Of a stretch of DNA of 64,000 nucleotides, positions 32,960 through 41,943 are shown one piece after another. Origin of the DNA: UBA2206 sp049303905. GTDB lineage: Bacteria > Patescibacteriota > Minisyncoccia > Moranbacterales > UBA2206. Below the pieces are notes generated by a model. That model was not told where the DNA came from, did no database searches, and saw only the letters and a list, made by a program, of their open reading frames with translations. The stretch lies in the NCBI GenBank assembly GCA_049303905.1, contig JBAQNP010000039.1:1-64000 (forward strand), written 5' to 3'. Position numbers and translations under genes: made by a program. Each line of letters begins with the position of its first letter. The stretch's first letter is position 1.

Positions 32960-34120
32960 TCAACAACTCATCTTAGAAAAAATTTCCAGCAACTTTTGCG
33001 CAGTTTTTTGCCAAGAAAATTTTTCAGCTTGAGCTTTGCCGTTTTTCGACAAACTGTCTCGCACCATCTCATTAGTTACTACCTCCTTAATTCTCTGAGT
33101 TAATTCACCAGGAATTTCCGGCTTAAAAAACAATACTGCACTACCGGAAATTTCCCTATGCGGTAAAATATCCGAAGCTATAGTAGGCACGCCCAGCGAC
33201 ATCGCCTCAATGATTGGCATTCCAAAACCTTCATAGAATGAAGGAAACACAAAAATATCCGCGCCTTTAATAATCCCCGCTTTATCTTCTTCGTCAATAT
33301 ATCCTGGAAAAAAAACATCTTCAGCTAAATTATTCCTCTTAACAACATCATCTATAAGCTTGTCATAATTATGCCCTTTACCTCCAGCAATAACTAGTTT
33401 TATAGAATTTAATTTTAATTTTAAGTTAATTTCTGTTTTTAACAATGCAATCGCTTCGATAAGGGCTGGAATATTTTTTCTTGGTTGTAAGGTGCCAATA
33501 TATAGAACATACCTCTCTGGAAGATTATATTTTTTCTTAATTATTTTTATTTTTTCGTCCGTTATATCTTGCGCAAGAAAATCCTGCGAAACCGCATTGT
33601 GAAACCAGTCTATCTTCTTTGGATTAATCTTATAGTATTTAATTATTTCATCCTGAGTGAATTTTGAAACGGCAATTATTTTGTCTGCGCGTTTCAAACT
33701 TCTAGGGATTAGAGTTCTTAAAAAGAATAAATCCCAAAATTTGATAAATTGCGGATAAAAATTAAAGGAAATGTCATGAATGATTGTGACTATTTTCACT
33801 TTTTTCGGCGCAAACCATGGTGTGATATATTGCGTGAGATAAATATCGACTGGTTTTTTTCGTAAATATATTGGAAGTGTCCAAAAATTCCAACTAAAGC
33901 GATTTTTAGTTTCAAGCGAAATTATTTCAAAATTATTCTTATCTATAATTTCCAAATCTTTTTTTATTTTCTCGATCTGATTTTTTTCAGTTATATCGGT
34001 GAATAATTTGTATTCATTTTCCTGATCAATAATCGCCAGATTTTTAGTCAAATTGAAAAACACTGCCTCACTGCCAGTTTGCTTTTTTCCTATAAGTCTA
34101 ATGTCGATGCCTATTTTCAT
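32960..34120 (-). CDS. Family 4 glycosyltransferase
   Basis: This is a GT-B enzyme with the N-terminal domain KIGIDIRLIGKKQTGSEAVF. The C-terminal donor-binding domain has LYIGTLQPRKNIPALIEA and the E-x7-E motif in EGFGMPIIEAMSLG. ATG 34120 is chosen because KIGIDIR matches the usual start; the frame upstream to 34156 runs through an ACAAAT-type intergenic repeat. The sugar donor cannot be told. Confidence 0.9.
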   Translation of the reverse strand: MKIGIDIRLIGKKQTGSEAVFFNLTKNLAIIDQENEYKLFTDITEKNQIEKIKKDLEIIDKNNFEIISLETKNRFSWNFWTLPIYLRKKPVDIYLTQYITPWFAPKKVKIVTIIHDISFNFYPQFIKFWDLFFLRTLIPRSLKRADKIIAVSKFTQDEIIKYYKINPKKIDWFHNAVSQDFLAQDITDEKIKIIKKKYNLPERYVLYIGTLQPRKNIPALIEAIALLKTEINLKLKLNSIKLVIAGGKGHNYDKLIDDVVKRNNLAEDVFFPGYIDEEDKAGIIKGADIFVFPSFYEGFGMPIIEAMSLGVPTIASDILPHREISGSAVLFFKPEIPGELTQRIKEVVTNEMVRDSLSKNGKAQAEKFSWQKTAQKLLEIFSKMSC

Positions 34121-34177
34121 TTCACTACAAATTACAAATTTATTACAAATATACAAATGTACAGATACAAAATATTT

Positions 34178-35830
34178 CTATCTTTTTATTTGCGTCATCC
34201 CTAGCCAAAGCCACAAAAATCCTAAAAATATCCCGGCGTTGAAAAAATTGGCAATCATAATTCCCGTCCATGAGATAATCACAAATAAAGCAAAAACTCT
34301 TCCTTCTAAATTTTTGGCGAAATAATAATTTTTTATAGCGCCTACTAATATATACGATACCACAATTACAAAAGACGCAAAACCCAAAATTCCACTGCCA
34401 AGCCAAATTTCCAAAAATATATTGGAAGAATTGAGCGGTGTCCCACTTTCATCGGTGCCCAATATTTTTGAGATATTCCCCCAGCCAATTCCCAGTATCC
34501 AATGATTTTTGATTTCCTTCCAAGATTTTTGGTAAATTTCGGCTCTGATGCTTACATTCGGATCTTTACGATAAATTTCTGTGACATAACTCCCTTTTGA
34601 TTTTTCTGAATTTATTTCTTCCAAATTAATATGTCGACAATTATATTTTTCTAATTCAGAAATATTTTCAATTTCTTCGGGCAAGGAACGAAAATTTTCG
34701 TTCCCTACATTACAGGAAACGGTGATTTTCTGTATTCCTGATCCAGTTGACTGAACCCTGTTTCCAAGCTGAAAATCAGTCAAATGAAAAATATACACTG
34801 CGCCAATTGCAATCGCCAAGGCCGAAATTATGACTAATTTAATTTGAATGGTTTTTTTCCATTCCCACCCTTTATAACTTAGTTTTAGATTTGTAAAAAT
34901 AGTAAAAAGAAAAATAAATGTCACTGCAAATGCTCCGAGCCAAGCACTTCGTGAAACAGTAAGAATTAATACAATATAACTTAAAATTAAAAATATAACC
35001 AAACCTATGTCATTGCGATCCGCCAGCTGGCGGAGAAGCAATCCCTTAATATCCAGCACTGATTTATTAAATTCGAGATTGCCACGGTCGTCTCGAGACT
35101 CCCTCGCAATGACAGAATTATAAATCAGAATATAAACCACACTCATAACCAGTACTAAAAACATTCCCAACCAATCCGCCTCCGAAAAAGTCGCATTTGG
35201 TCGTCCAGGCATCGCTTCAAAACCATTTAATCCTCGTAAAAACCAAACATTTTGCCAAATACCATAAAGCACAACAACCAAAGAAGAACTCAAGAAAAAT
35301 GGAATAATCTTTTTAAGATCTTCTAAATTTTGAATATAATTTCGTACTAAAAAATATAAAGCCACAAAAGTCGCTAGGATTATGGAAAGCTTCAGGCTGA
35401 TTATTTTGTTTTCTGCGTTAGCAATACTTAGGAAACTTGAAATACCTACAATTATAACCAACCAATCCTGCCATTTCGGTTTCACCAACTTGAAATTCAA
35501 TTTTCCAGAAAACAATCTGATTATTATTGCCGTAATCGTGAGCGCGCCGATAAATTGGTATGGCCTAATTGCAATTCCAAGTTCGGCCGGCGCCAGATTG
35601 ATGTTCTCTAGCGCAATCGTTCCAATAAAAAACAAAAACGCCCACCCAGGACGATACAACGCCAAAAACAAAGTCAGAATTGCAAAAAAAATAAAATCGC
35701 CGGTTCGCAGAGGAATGATTCCCAGATTATTACAAATTATCAAAACAAAAACCAAAACTACATTCGCCAAAAGAAGCCAATTCTTTGGTCTATTTAGATT
35801 ACTGATTATTTTTTCAAAAAATAAATTCAT
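34178..35830 (-). CDS. O-antigen ligase/polymerase-like membrane protein with repeat insertions
   Basis: About 11 membrane helices and the large extracytoplasmic loop are typical of the Wzy/WaaL superfamily. GRPNATFSEADWLGM (209-223) is the conserved region before the ligase core, and ILGIGWGNIS lies in the loop near the C-terminus. Residues about 239-275, between two membrane helices, are encoded by a dispersed CATTGCGA repeat element. A second insertion, around VGNENFRSLP, comes from a perfect 20-bp palindrome at 34685-34704. It is directly adjacent to the next GT4 gene (stop and start abut). Confidence 0.88.
   Translation of the reverse strand: MNLFFEKIISNLNRPKNWLLLANVVLVFVLIICNNLGIIPLRTGDFIFFAILTLFLALYRPGWAFLFFIGTIALENINLAPAELGIAIRPYQFIGALTITAIIIRLFSGKLNFKLVKPKWQDWLVIIVGISSFLSIANAENKIISLKLSIILATFVALYFLVRNYIQNLEDLKKIIPFFLSSSLVVVLYGIWQNVWFLRGLNGFEAMPGRPNATFSEADWLGMFLVLVMSVVYILIYNSVIARESRDDRGNLEFNKSVLDIKGLLLRQLADRNDIGLVIFLILSYIVLILTVSRSAWLGAFAVTFIFLFTIFTNLKLSYKGWEWKKTIQIKLVIISALAIAIGAVYIFHLTDFQLGNRVQSTGSGIQKITVSCNVGNENFRSLPEEIENISELEKYNCRHINLEEINSEKSKGSYVTEIYRKDPNVSIRAEIYQKSWKEIKNHWILGIGWGNISKILGTDESGTPLNSSNIFLEIWLGSGILGFASFVIVVSYILVGAIKNYYFAKNLEGRVFALFVIISWTGIMIANFFNAGIFLGFLWLWLGMTQIKR
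34681..34710. repeat. Perfect palindrome inside the O-antigen-ligase-like gene
   Basis: The 20-base sequence at 34685-34704 (GGAACGAAAA and its complement) is a perfect palindrome flanked by GCAA and CTACA. It is read in frame as GNENFRS in the extracytoplasmic loop. Confidence 0.78.
35008..35114. repeat. CATTGCGA-type repeat element inside the O-antigen-ligase-like gene
   Basis: TGTCATTGCGA at 35008-35018 is perfectly complementary to TCGCAATGACA at 35104-35114. Inside lie a CCGCCAGCTGGCGG palindrome and an imperfect GCAATCCC/GAGATTGCC pair. The 107-bp element encodes about 36 residues in frame (SVIARESRDDRGNLE at one end, LADRNDIG at the other) between two membrane helices. The CATTGCGA...GCAATC type is a widespread dispersed bacterial repeat. 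Confidence 0.85.
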
Positions 35831-37066
35831 TTAAATTTCTTCTATTATATTCAAAATCTTTTTTATAAATTTTTCCCAAGAAAATTGTTTGGCGCGTTCC
35901 ATTCCTCGTGATTTCAGTTGGTCTCGTAAATCTTTGTTGGTCAAAACATTTTTCATAACCATTGCAATATCCATTATATCATCCGGATTGCAATATAGCA
36001 CGCTATCTCCACCAACTTCAGGAAGTGAAGAAACCTTTGAGGTGATAGCGGATGTGCCAACATTCATAGCTTCCAAAATTTGCATACCAAAGCCTTCGTA
36101 ATGCGAAGGATAGACAAACATAACAGCCTCCCTAAATAGCGCTGGCAAATCTTTTTGTGGAACTTCCCCAAGAAGTTTTACGTGCGTAGTTAGGTTTAGT
36201 TCTCTAAGTAGTTTTTCCACATCAGTCGCTAAACTTAAATTTTTTGGCAAAATTTTTCCATAAATTACTAACTTCGGAAAATCTGGCAAAAATTTTTCTT
36301 TCTTATTTCTTTCTAATAGCAACTTATACGCCCGCACCACTCCTTCCACATTTTTGCGCACCTCATATCCCCCGCCGGCTAAAATATATCCGGATTTTAA
36401 TTTGTATTTATTCAAAATATTCGCATGTCCGGCATTCGCCCGCCTCGACTCGCGGAGACCACTCGTCGACGCGAGGCGGGTAGCGCCGGTTCGCGAAGCG
36501 AATAAATCATCTACATCAATATAATTGGTAGTAATTTTGTCTGCGCTAATATTTAAATGCTCAATTAAATCTTTTTCCGTTCTTTTAGAAACAGCGATAA
36601 TTTTGTCCGCTTTTTTTATTCCATATTCAGTGAGTTTCCAATATAATTTTTTTCTTACGTTATCCAGGTACTGCGAAAATAGCTTTGGAATGATATCATG
36701 CACTATCATAATATGTTTTACTTCCTTATATGGTTGAATGGAAGTAGGACATTGATACATGCTAATAAAAACATCACACTCGTCTTTTTTGACCCGCCTT
36801 GGCAAAAGAAATTTTTCCCACCAAATTTTTCGAATCAAATCATCTCTTCTATACATCGGCAAAAATATTTTCTTGGTAAAATTATCAGGAATCTCAAAAT
36901 CCTTTGAAATATCTTCTTCCAAATACAAAATAAACTCCAAATCATTTTGTTTGTATCTTGCCAAGTTTTTTAAAAAGTTGGCTGTCACCTGCCCGATGCC
37001 GGTATTCGGCTTCCTAAGATATGAAGCGTTGATACCTATTTTCAGTCTGTTATTTTTTTTCTTCAT
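35831..37066 (-). CDS. Family 4 glycosyltransferase with repeat insertion
   Basis: The GT-B fold begins LKIGINASYLRKPNTGIGQVT. The donor domain shows GGGYEVRKNVEGVVRA and the E-x7-E motif in EGFGMQILEAMNVG. Residues about 190-212 (FASRTGATRLASTSGLRESR) have a composition unlike the rest of the protein and are encoded by a GC-rich palindrome at 36430-36503. The insertion falls between the two Rossmann lobes, a tolerant site. The stop abuts the start of the O-antigen-ligase-like gene, so the two are coupled. Confidence 0.9.
   Translation of the reverse strand: MKKKNNRLKIGINASYLRKPNTGIGQVTANFLKNLARYKQNDLEFILYLEEDISKDFEIPDNFTKKIFLPMYRRDDLIRKIWWEKFLLPRRVKKDECDVFISMYQCPTSIQPYKEVKHIMIVHDIIPKLFSQYLDNVRKKLYWKLTEYGIKKADKIIAVSKRTEKDLIEHLNISADKITTNYIDVDDLFASRTGATRLASTSGLRESRRANAGHANILNKYKLKSGYILAGGGYEVRKNVEGVVRAYKLLLERNKKEKFLPDFPKLVIYGKILPKNLSLATDVEKLLRELNLTTHVKLLGEVPQKDLPALFREAVMFVYPSHYEGFGMQILEAMNVGTSAITSKVSSLPEVGGDSVLYCNPDDIMDIAMVMKNVLTNKDLRDQLKSRGMERAKQFSWEKFIKKILNIIEEI
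36430..36503. repeat. GC-rich palindromic repeat inside a GT4 gene
   Basis: CCCGCCTCG (36439-36447) pairs with CGAGGCGGG (36472-36480), and the flanks GGCATTCGC and TAGCGCC add imperfect pairing. The base composition contrasts sharply with the AT-rich gene around it. It is read in frame. Confidence 0.78.
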
Positions 37067-37079
37067 TTAATTTCTATTA

Positions 37080-37111
37080 CATGTTTTATGTTATATGTTT
37101 CATGTTTCATG
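37080..37111. repeat. TTTCATG-type repeat upstream of the GT4 gene
   Basis: ATGTTTTATG, TTATATG and TTTCATG words lie upstream of the minus-strand GT4 start, in the spacer before the divergent promoter at 37162-37190. Confidence 0.75.
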
Positions 37112-37161
37112 ACTTCATTGTAAAGCCAAAATCAAATTATGTCATGCACGCAAAATATGCA

Positions 37162-37190
37162 TTGCCAGATAATCCTTTTTAGGCTATAAT
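37162..37190 (+). promoter_or_regulatory. Consensus-like sigma-70 promoter
   Basis: TTGCCA (37162-37167) and TATAAT (37185-37190) are separated by exactly 17 bases. This is the clearest vegetative promoter seen in the window, about 40 bp upstream of the 76-aa gene that begins the plus-strand glycan operon. Confidence 0.75.
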
Positions 37191-37230
37191 CAATTCATAA
37201 TAAAAGTTAATTTTTAAGCCTATAATACTT

Positions 37231-37461
37231 ATGTTTAGTATTGTTAAATTTGCCATTTGGATTGTTCTTTTTTTAGCCGCAACCTATTTTGTGCTCAGTT
37301 TTTTCGGCTATGATGTCAATCGAGAATATTTTTCCGGTACCAGAAAACAATGCAAAGAGAAGTTAAGAGAATGCACTAATAATGTATACCACAAAGGCAT
37401 CGACAATCTTGAGTGTAATCTTGATTGCGTTGACCCTAAATTAATAATTAAAAAGAAGTAA
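37231..37461 (+). CDS. Hypothetical membrane-anchored cysteine-rich protein, 76 aa
   Basis: One N-terminal membrane helix (about 4-26) is followed by a short charged extracytoplasmic tail with four cysteines (KQCKEKLREC and later LECNLDC), which could form two disulfides. It is the first gene behind a strong promoter and is followed one base later by a GT2 gene. Function unknown. Confidence 0.65.
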   Translation: MFSIVKFAIWIVLFLAATYFVLSFFGYDVNREYFSGTRKQCKEKLRECTNNVYHKGIDNLECNLDCVDPKLIIKKK

Positions 37462-37462
37462 C

Positions 37463-38446
37463 ATGAAACTAATCATAAACATACCCGCTTATAATGAAGA
37501 GAAGGATCTTGGAAAAACAATTGAGCGAATCAAGGAAAGTTTTTCAAATGATTTCTATTCTAAAGAAGGCGCGCGCATTACTGAAAAATTAATTCAAGTA
37601 GTGGATGACGGCTCAAGCGACAATACCGCCGAAGTGGCCAGAGAAGCTGGAGCTGATATTGTTATTTCCTATAAACCTAATCGAAGATTGGCCTATTCAT
37701 TCAAACAAGCTGTGGAAAGTTCTCTTAAAAACGGTGCGGATTTCATGGTAAACATTGATGCGGATGGACAATTTGACCCCAATGATATTCCTCAGTTGCT
37801 TTCGCCAGTTTTGAAAGGCGAGGCTGACATAGCAATTGCTAATCGCTTTGGTGAGTATAAGGCTAAAAACATTCCTTGGGTACGAAGCTTTTTTAATCGT
37901 TTCGCCGCTTCTTTCATAGGATTTTTTCTAAATTACAAAACTAATGATCTGACTTGCGGATTTCGTGCTCACTCTCGAGAGGCAATGCTTCGACTAAATC
38001 TCACCAATGTTTATTTCACCTATACTCAAGAAACGATCATTGATGCCATTGGAAAAAATTTGAAATTAAAATGGGTTCCAATCACAGTCACCTATTTTGA
38101 CAATCGCGAAGCCAAAATAACAAAATCAATTTTCAAATTTATCAATAATTCTGGAAAAATAATTTTGAAAGCTGTTCGTGATGTGAGACCACTAAAGTTT
38201 TTTGGCTGGCCAGGAGTATTTTTGGTGACTGTCGGACTTGTTGGTTTTTCTATCTTTCTTTTTCACTATTTCCAAGGTTTTAAAATTTCTCCCTATTTAA
38301 ATTACATTATTTTTTCCGCCATCTCAATGCTTCTGGGAATTCAACTTATCGTTTTCGCTTTGATTGCTGATATGATCAAATCTTCTCGCCAACTAACTGA
38401 AGAACTTTTCTACCAATGGAAGAAAGATAAATACAATAAATCATAA
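37463..38446 (+). CDS. Family 2 glycosyltransferase, polyprenyl-phosphate type
   Basis: The GT-A domain has NIPAYNEEKDLG, VVDDGSSDNT, and the metal-binding NIDADGQFDP. Two C-terminal membrane helices (about 250-272 and 283-308) follow. This layout matches DPM1/GtrB-like enzymes that load a sugar onto undecaprenyl or dolichyl phosphate for GT-C transferases, which are abundant downstream. The overlap-like spacing with the flanking genes suggests one operon. Confidence 0.9.
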   Translation: MKLIINIPAYNEEKDLGKTIERIKESFSNDFYSKEGARITEKLIQVVDDGSSDNTAEVAREAGADIVISYKPNRRLAYSFKQAVESSLKNGADFMVNIDADGQFDPNDIPQLLSPVLKGEADIAIANRFGEYKAKNIPWVRSFFNRFAASFIGFFLNYKTNDLTCGFRAHSREAMLRLNLTNVYFTYTQETIIDAIGKNLKLKWVPITVTYFDNREAKITKSIFKFINNSGKIILKAVRDVRPLKFFGWPGVFLVTVGLVGFSIFLFHYFQGFKISPYLNYIIFSAISMLLGIQLIVFALIADMIKSSRQLTEELFYQWKKDKYNKS

Positions 38447-38451
38447 AGTCA

Positions 38452-39570
38452 ATGAAAATATTATTCATCTCTCACTCCTATCCCCCAATTCTTGGCGGAG
38501 TGGAAAGTCAAAACTATAATTTAGCCCAGGGACTTTCAAAAATTTCTCAAGTTAAAATTATCGCCAATGGTCGTGGTAAATGGTGGCTTCCAGTTTTTGT
38601 GCCGATAACTTTCCTGCGCGCCTTTTTTTTGATGATGAACTGCGACGCTTGTCTTTTGGGCAATGGAGTTCTGGCGCCAATAGGGATAGCTTTGAAATTT
38701 TTTCATCCCAAGAAAAAGTTTTTTTCTGTTGTGCATGGACTTGATATAACTTTCGCTAATAAGAAAGGAATTTTACCAAAAATTTATAAAGCTATTAATA
38801 TTCCTTCAATCAAAAAAATTGATAAGCTTTTTATGGTAGGAAATTTCACAATTGAAGCCGCCGTCAAAGCTGGGGTGCCTAAGGAAAATTGTGTTTTTAT
38901 TCCTAATGGAGTTTTTATTGAAAACTTCAGAAAAGAATTTTCCCGAAAAGATTTGTCCACACTATGGGCAAAAGACACTGCTGACAAAAAAGTTATTTTA
39001 CGCCTTGGACGATTTGTTCCGCATAAAGGCACAGCTTGGTTTATCAAAAATATAATGCCGCGTTTACCGGAAAATGTAATTCTGTTTGCTGTAGGAGGTC
39101 GCGTTGACAAAAATACCGCTGGCGATCCGGATAATTTTGAAGATTGTGAAAAAGAAATAACAGACAATAATCTAGAAGATCGAGTGAAGCTTATCCCCAA
39201 TATTCCACAAAGGGATTTAGAGGTCTTATTAAACACTGCTGATTTAGTTGTCGCTCCCAACATTCATTATAAAAGTTCTTCAGAAGGATTCGGTATCAAC
39301 GCTATTGAGGCCGCAGCTTGCGAAAGAGTTGTAATTGCTTCAAATATGCAAGGTTTAGCTGATGCAATCAAAGACGGTAAGAATGGTTTCTTAGTTGAGA
39401 GCGAAAACATCGAACAATGGGTCAAAAAAATCAACGCTATTTTTTCCGCCGGACCGGAATTTGCTAAAAATTTTGGGACTATGGCGGGAAAATATGTAGA
39501 AGAAAATTTCACTTGGAAAAATATTTCAAAAAGATATTTGGAAGAGATGGAGAAAGCAAGTAGAAAGTAG
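38452..39570 (+). CDS. Family 4 glycosyltransferase
   Basis: The GT-B N-terminus ILFISHSYPPILGGVESQN is typical of GT4. The donor-binding lobe has LRLGRFVPHKG, and the E-x7-E motif lies in EGFGINAIEAAACER. It begins five bases after the GT2 gene and probably acts in the same glycan pathway. Donor and acceptor are unknown. Confidence 0.9.
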   Translation: MKILFISHSYPPILGGVESQNYNLAQGLSKISQVKIIANGRGKWWLPVFVPITFLRAFFLMMNCDACLLGNGVLAPIGIALKFFHPKKKFFSVVHGLDITFANKKGILPKIYKAINIPSIKKIDKLFMVGNFTIEAAVKAGVPKENCVFIPNGVFIENFRKEFSRKDLSTLWAKDTADKKVILRLGRFVPHKGTAWFIKNIMPRLPENVILFAVGGRVDKNTAGDPDNFEDCEKEITDNNLEDRVKLIPNIPQRDLEVLLNTADLVVAPNIHYKSSSEGFGINAIEAAACERVVIASNMQGLADAIKDGKNGFLVESENIEQWVKKINAIFSAGPEFAKNFGTMAGKYVEENFTWKNISKRYLEEMEKASRK

Positions 39571-39650
39571 CAAGTAGTAAGCAGAAGACTTGCCCGCCGT
39601 TTATCTGCCGATGAGGCAGGATGAGGCGTGGTAGAAAGTATTAAGCAGAA
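39556..39650. repeat. Intergenic GTAGAAAGTA/GATGAGGCAGG repeat
   Basis: Words such as AGTAGAAAGTAGCAAGTAGTAAGCAG flank a GC-rich core (CTTGCCCGCC ... GCCGATGAGGCAGG). This is the same family found after yidD and inside priA. The left end reaches into the last codons of the GT4 gene. Confidence 0.72.
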
Positions 39651-39652
39651 AA

Positions 39653-41578
39653 ATGTTAAATTTTATCTACAATCAAATTTTATTTTATATTTCCATCGCC
39701 GTAATATTATTTATTCCGGGATATTTTTTGCTTTTGGCAATTTTTGGAAAATCCAAAATATTAACTTCTCTGGAAAGATTTGTACTTTCTTTTAGCCTGA
39801 GTATAATTTTTATTGATTTGGCCTTGATTCTTTTGGATAAATTTAATCTACTCATTGATGCAAAATTCATCCTGATTTCTATTTTGTTTTTAATTATTAT
39901 TTGCTACATAATATTTGTAATTAAAAAAGAAAAACAAACAGAAAATTTAGAGAATATTGCCTATTCTAAAAAACAAAACTTTCTAATAATTTCGATTGTC
40001 CTTTTCAGTATTCTAATTCGCGCTTTTTTTCTTTCCTACACTATCGCTCCAACCGGAACTGATCTCGGTCATCATATGTATTGGACCAAAAAAATAATGA
40101 CGACCGGAGAAATTCCTAATTATGAAAAAATAGAGATAGTCCAAAAAGACGGCGCCTATGCTATAAGCGAACCGTCGGCCATCGATGATTTCATAATCGG
40201 CGAGCATTTAATTTTTGCCTCTATCGGACTTGTCTCAAAAAATGATGTCACTTCCGCTTTTCCACCAATCATATTATTCGCCATCAATATAATGGGGATG
40301 CTAGCTCTTTTTGTTTTATCCGAAAGAATTTTTTCTTCTCTGCCCTATGGAAAAAATATCTCCATCACTGTTTTGTTTTTTGTGGGCGCCCTTTTTGCTC
40401 TTTCTGGTTCGCAGGGAAATTTCATTAGTGGAGGTGTAATTGGAAATCTTCTTGGTAATCTACTCATCCCCTTGATTTTCTATTTTTTCTTCCGAGGCAT
40501 ACTTGAAAAAAATTCTGCTTTTTTCTCCCTCGGACTCATCACCTCCTTTGGCCTCGCCTACACTCATCACCTCAGTACTTTTATTTTTGCCTTTTCTCTT
40601 ATTTTCGTCCTATTTTTTATCTTACTTTTCCAGGGCAAAGAATTTTTTTCTGAGATAAAAAAATGGTTGGCCTTAATTTTTTCTCCTAGTGCTTTGGCAA
40701 TCATTTTTTTTGGAATTGCTTTTTTCTTTTTTGTGCGAATGCCGGGGTACATTGAAAACCAAGCCGTCAAAACAATCGTTGGCGAGCCATCCCGCTCAAC
40801 CAAAGCCGGACTAAGTATGGTGCAAATCTTTGCCACTGTCGGAGAAAGTCGCGCTACACTTGGGATAATCGGGATAATTTTGCTTTTTGTTTTTTTCAAA
40901 AAAAATAAGTATCAAAGCGCTCTTTTGGTCGGCTGGTTTCTTTCGATTTTCATTATGTCTTGGAAACCAACTCTCCTTCATATCGATATCCCATCTTCCC
41001 GCATCGGGAATTATCTCATTCTTCCTCTCATTCTCGCCGGAGCTTTCGCGCTAAATTGGATTTTTTTTGATTATCTGAAAAACAAAGAAGGTGAATATCA
41101 TTTGGATAAGAATTGGAAATCATCAGCTTTTTTGATTTTAGCTTTATACGTTTCTGTCGGCGGATTTATGTCCCAAGCCCAATCAATTAATCCAGCAAAA
41201 GCCAATTCAAAATTTATCGAAACCTTTGCCGTTTCAAGATACCTCTCCCAAAAAACAACCACTGCGGATATCGTCCTAAAAGATCATAATTATGTTTCGG
41301 CCGATTCTTGGATGAAAGTTTTTTTGATGCGAGATTATAATTATCCGTTCACTCGAAGTTTTTTATTTCGCTATGACAGTCCAACTCGTGAACAATGCAC
41401 TCTTCGCATGATATCTGAACCAAAATCATCTGAAGCGAAAAAATGTTTCAAAGAAACCGGTATCAATTTTGTGGTAGTTAATCCTCATTATGATAGTTCG
41501 CAATTTAGCGATTCCAAAGAATTTTGGAAAATATATTCCTCTGATTTAATTGGAACTTATTATAAAACGAAAAAATAA
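39653..41578 (+). CDS. Large multi-pass membrane protein, probable GT-C glycosyltransferase
   Basis: This 641-aa protein has about 12-13 membrane helices and a C-terminal soluble region. The first large extracytoplasmic loop contains TGTDLGHHMYW with acidic and His residues where GT-C enzymes carry their catalytic acid. A C-terminal loop ending near KEFWKIYSSDLIG is rich in aromatic residues, as in many oligosaccharyl or mannosyl transferases. The precise family (PMT-like or DUF2206-like) cannot be settled by eye. It is followed by a small secreted protein and a GT4. Confidence 0.7.
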   Translation: MLNFIYNQILFYISIAVILFIPGYFLLLAIFGKSKILTSLERFVLSFSLSIIFIDLALILLDKFNLLIDAKFILISILFLIIICYIIFVIKKEKQTENLENIAYSKKQNFLIISIVLFSILIRAFFLSYTIAPTGTDLGHHMYWTKKIMTTGEIPNYEKIEIVQKDGAYAISEPSAIDDFIIGEHLIFASIGLVSKNDVTSAFPPIILFAINIMGMLALFVLSERIFSSLPYGKNISITVLFFVGALFALSGSQGNFISGGVIGNLLGNLLIPLIFYFFFRGILEKNSAFFSLGLITSFGLAYTHHLSTFIFAFSLIFVLFFILLFQGKEFFSEIKKWLALIFSPSALAIIFFGIAFFFFVRMPGYIENQAVKTIVGEPSRSTKAGLSMVQIFATVGESRATLGIIGIILLFVFFKKNKYQSALLVGWFLSIFIMSWKPTLLHIDIPSSRIGNYLILPLILAGAFALNWIFFDYLKNKEGEYHLDKNWKSSAFLILALYVSVGGFMSQAQSINPAKANSKFIETFAVSRYLSQKTTTADIVLKDHNYVSADSWMKVFLMRDYNYPFTRSFLFRYDSPTREQCTLRMISEPKSSEAKKCFKETGINFVVVNPHYDSSQFSDSKEFWKIYSSDLIGTYYKTKK

Positions 41579-41583
41579 TACCC

Positions 41584-41943
41584 ATGAAAAATAAAATAAT
41601 AATTTTAGCAACAATACTCTTTTTTATCCTTAGTGCATCTTCTTTGGCGTGGATTGAAAAAAAACAATCCGATGAAAATGAAGGCAAAAATTGGTGGGCG
41701 CTATATTTCGCCGAACCCAAATCTGATAGTTTAAATTTTGTGATTGAAAATCATAGCAATGAAAATAATTTTCATTGGGAGATATCTTATGGAGGAAATA
41801 AAATTAAGGAAGGAAATACTACAATAGAAAAAGGAGCCTCTTTACAACTAAATTCCCACTTAAATATTACTCCTGAAAACAAAAAAATTATCATTCAGGT
41901 GACTTCAGGAGATAAGAAAAAGGAGATTTATAAAAACTTATGA
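41584..41943 (+). CDS. Small secreted or membrane-anchored beta-sandwich-like protein, 119 aa
   Basis: The N-terminal hydrophobic helix (about 4-23) is followed by about 95 residues with regularly spaced beta strands and turns (ENHSNENNFHWEISYGG, KIKEGNTTIEKG). This resembles an immunoglobulin-like or DUF1616-type domain. It overlaps the next GT4 start by four bases. Function unknown; a role as an accessory to the preceding GT-C protein is plausible. Confidence 0.6.
   Translation: MKNKIIILATILFFILSASSLAWIEKKQSDENEGKNWWALYFAEPKSDSLNFVIENHSNENNFHWEISYGGNKIKEGNTTIEKGASLQLNSHLNITPENKKIIIQVTSGDKKKEIYKNL

Noticed and set aside
34143..34406. Cysteine-rich 87-codon frame overlapping the end of the O-antigen-ligase-like gene
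   Set aside because: It overlaps a clear membrane protein in another frame and shows no domain or ribosome binding site.
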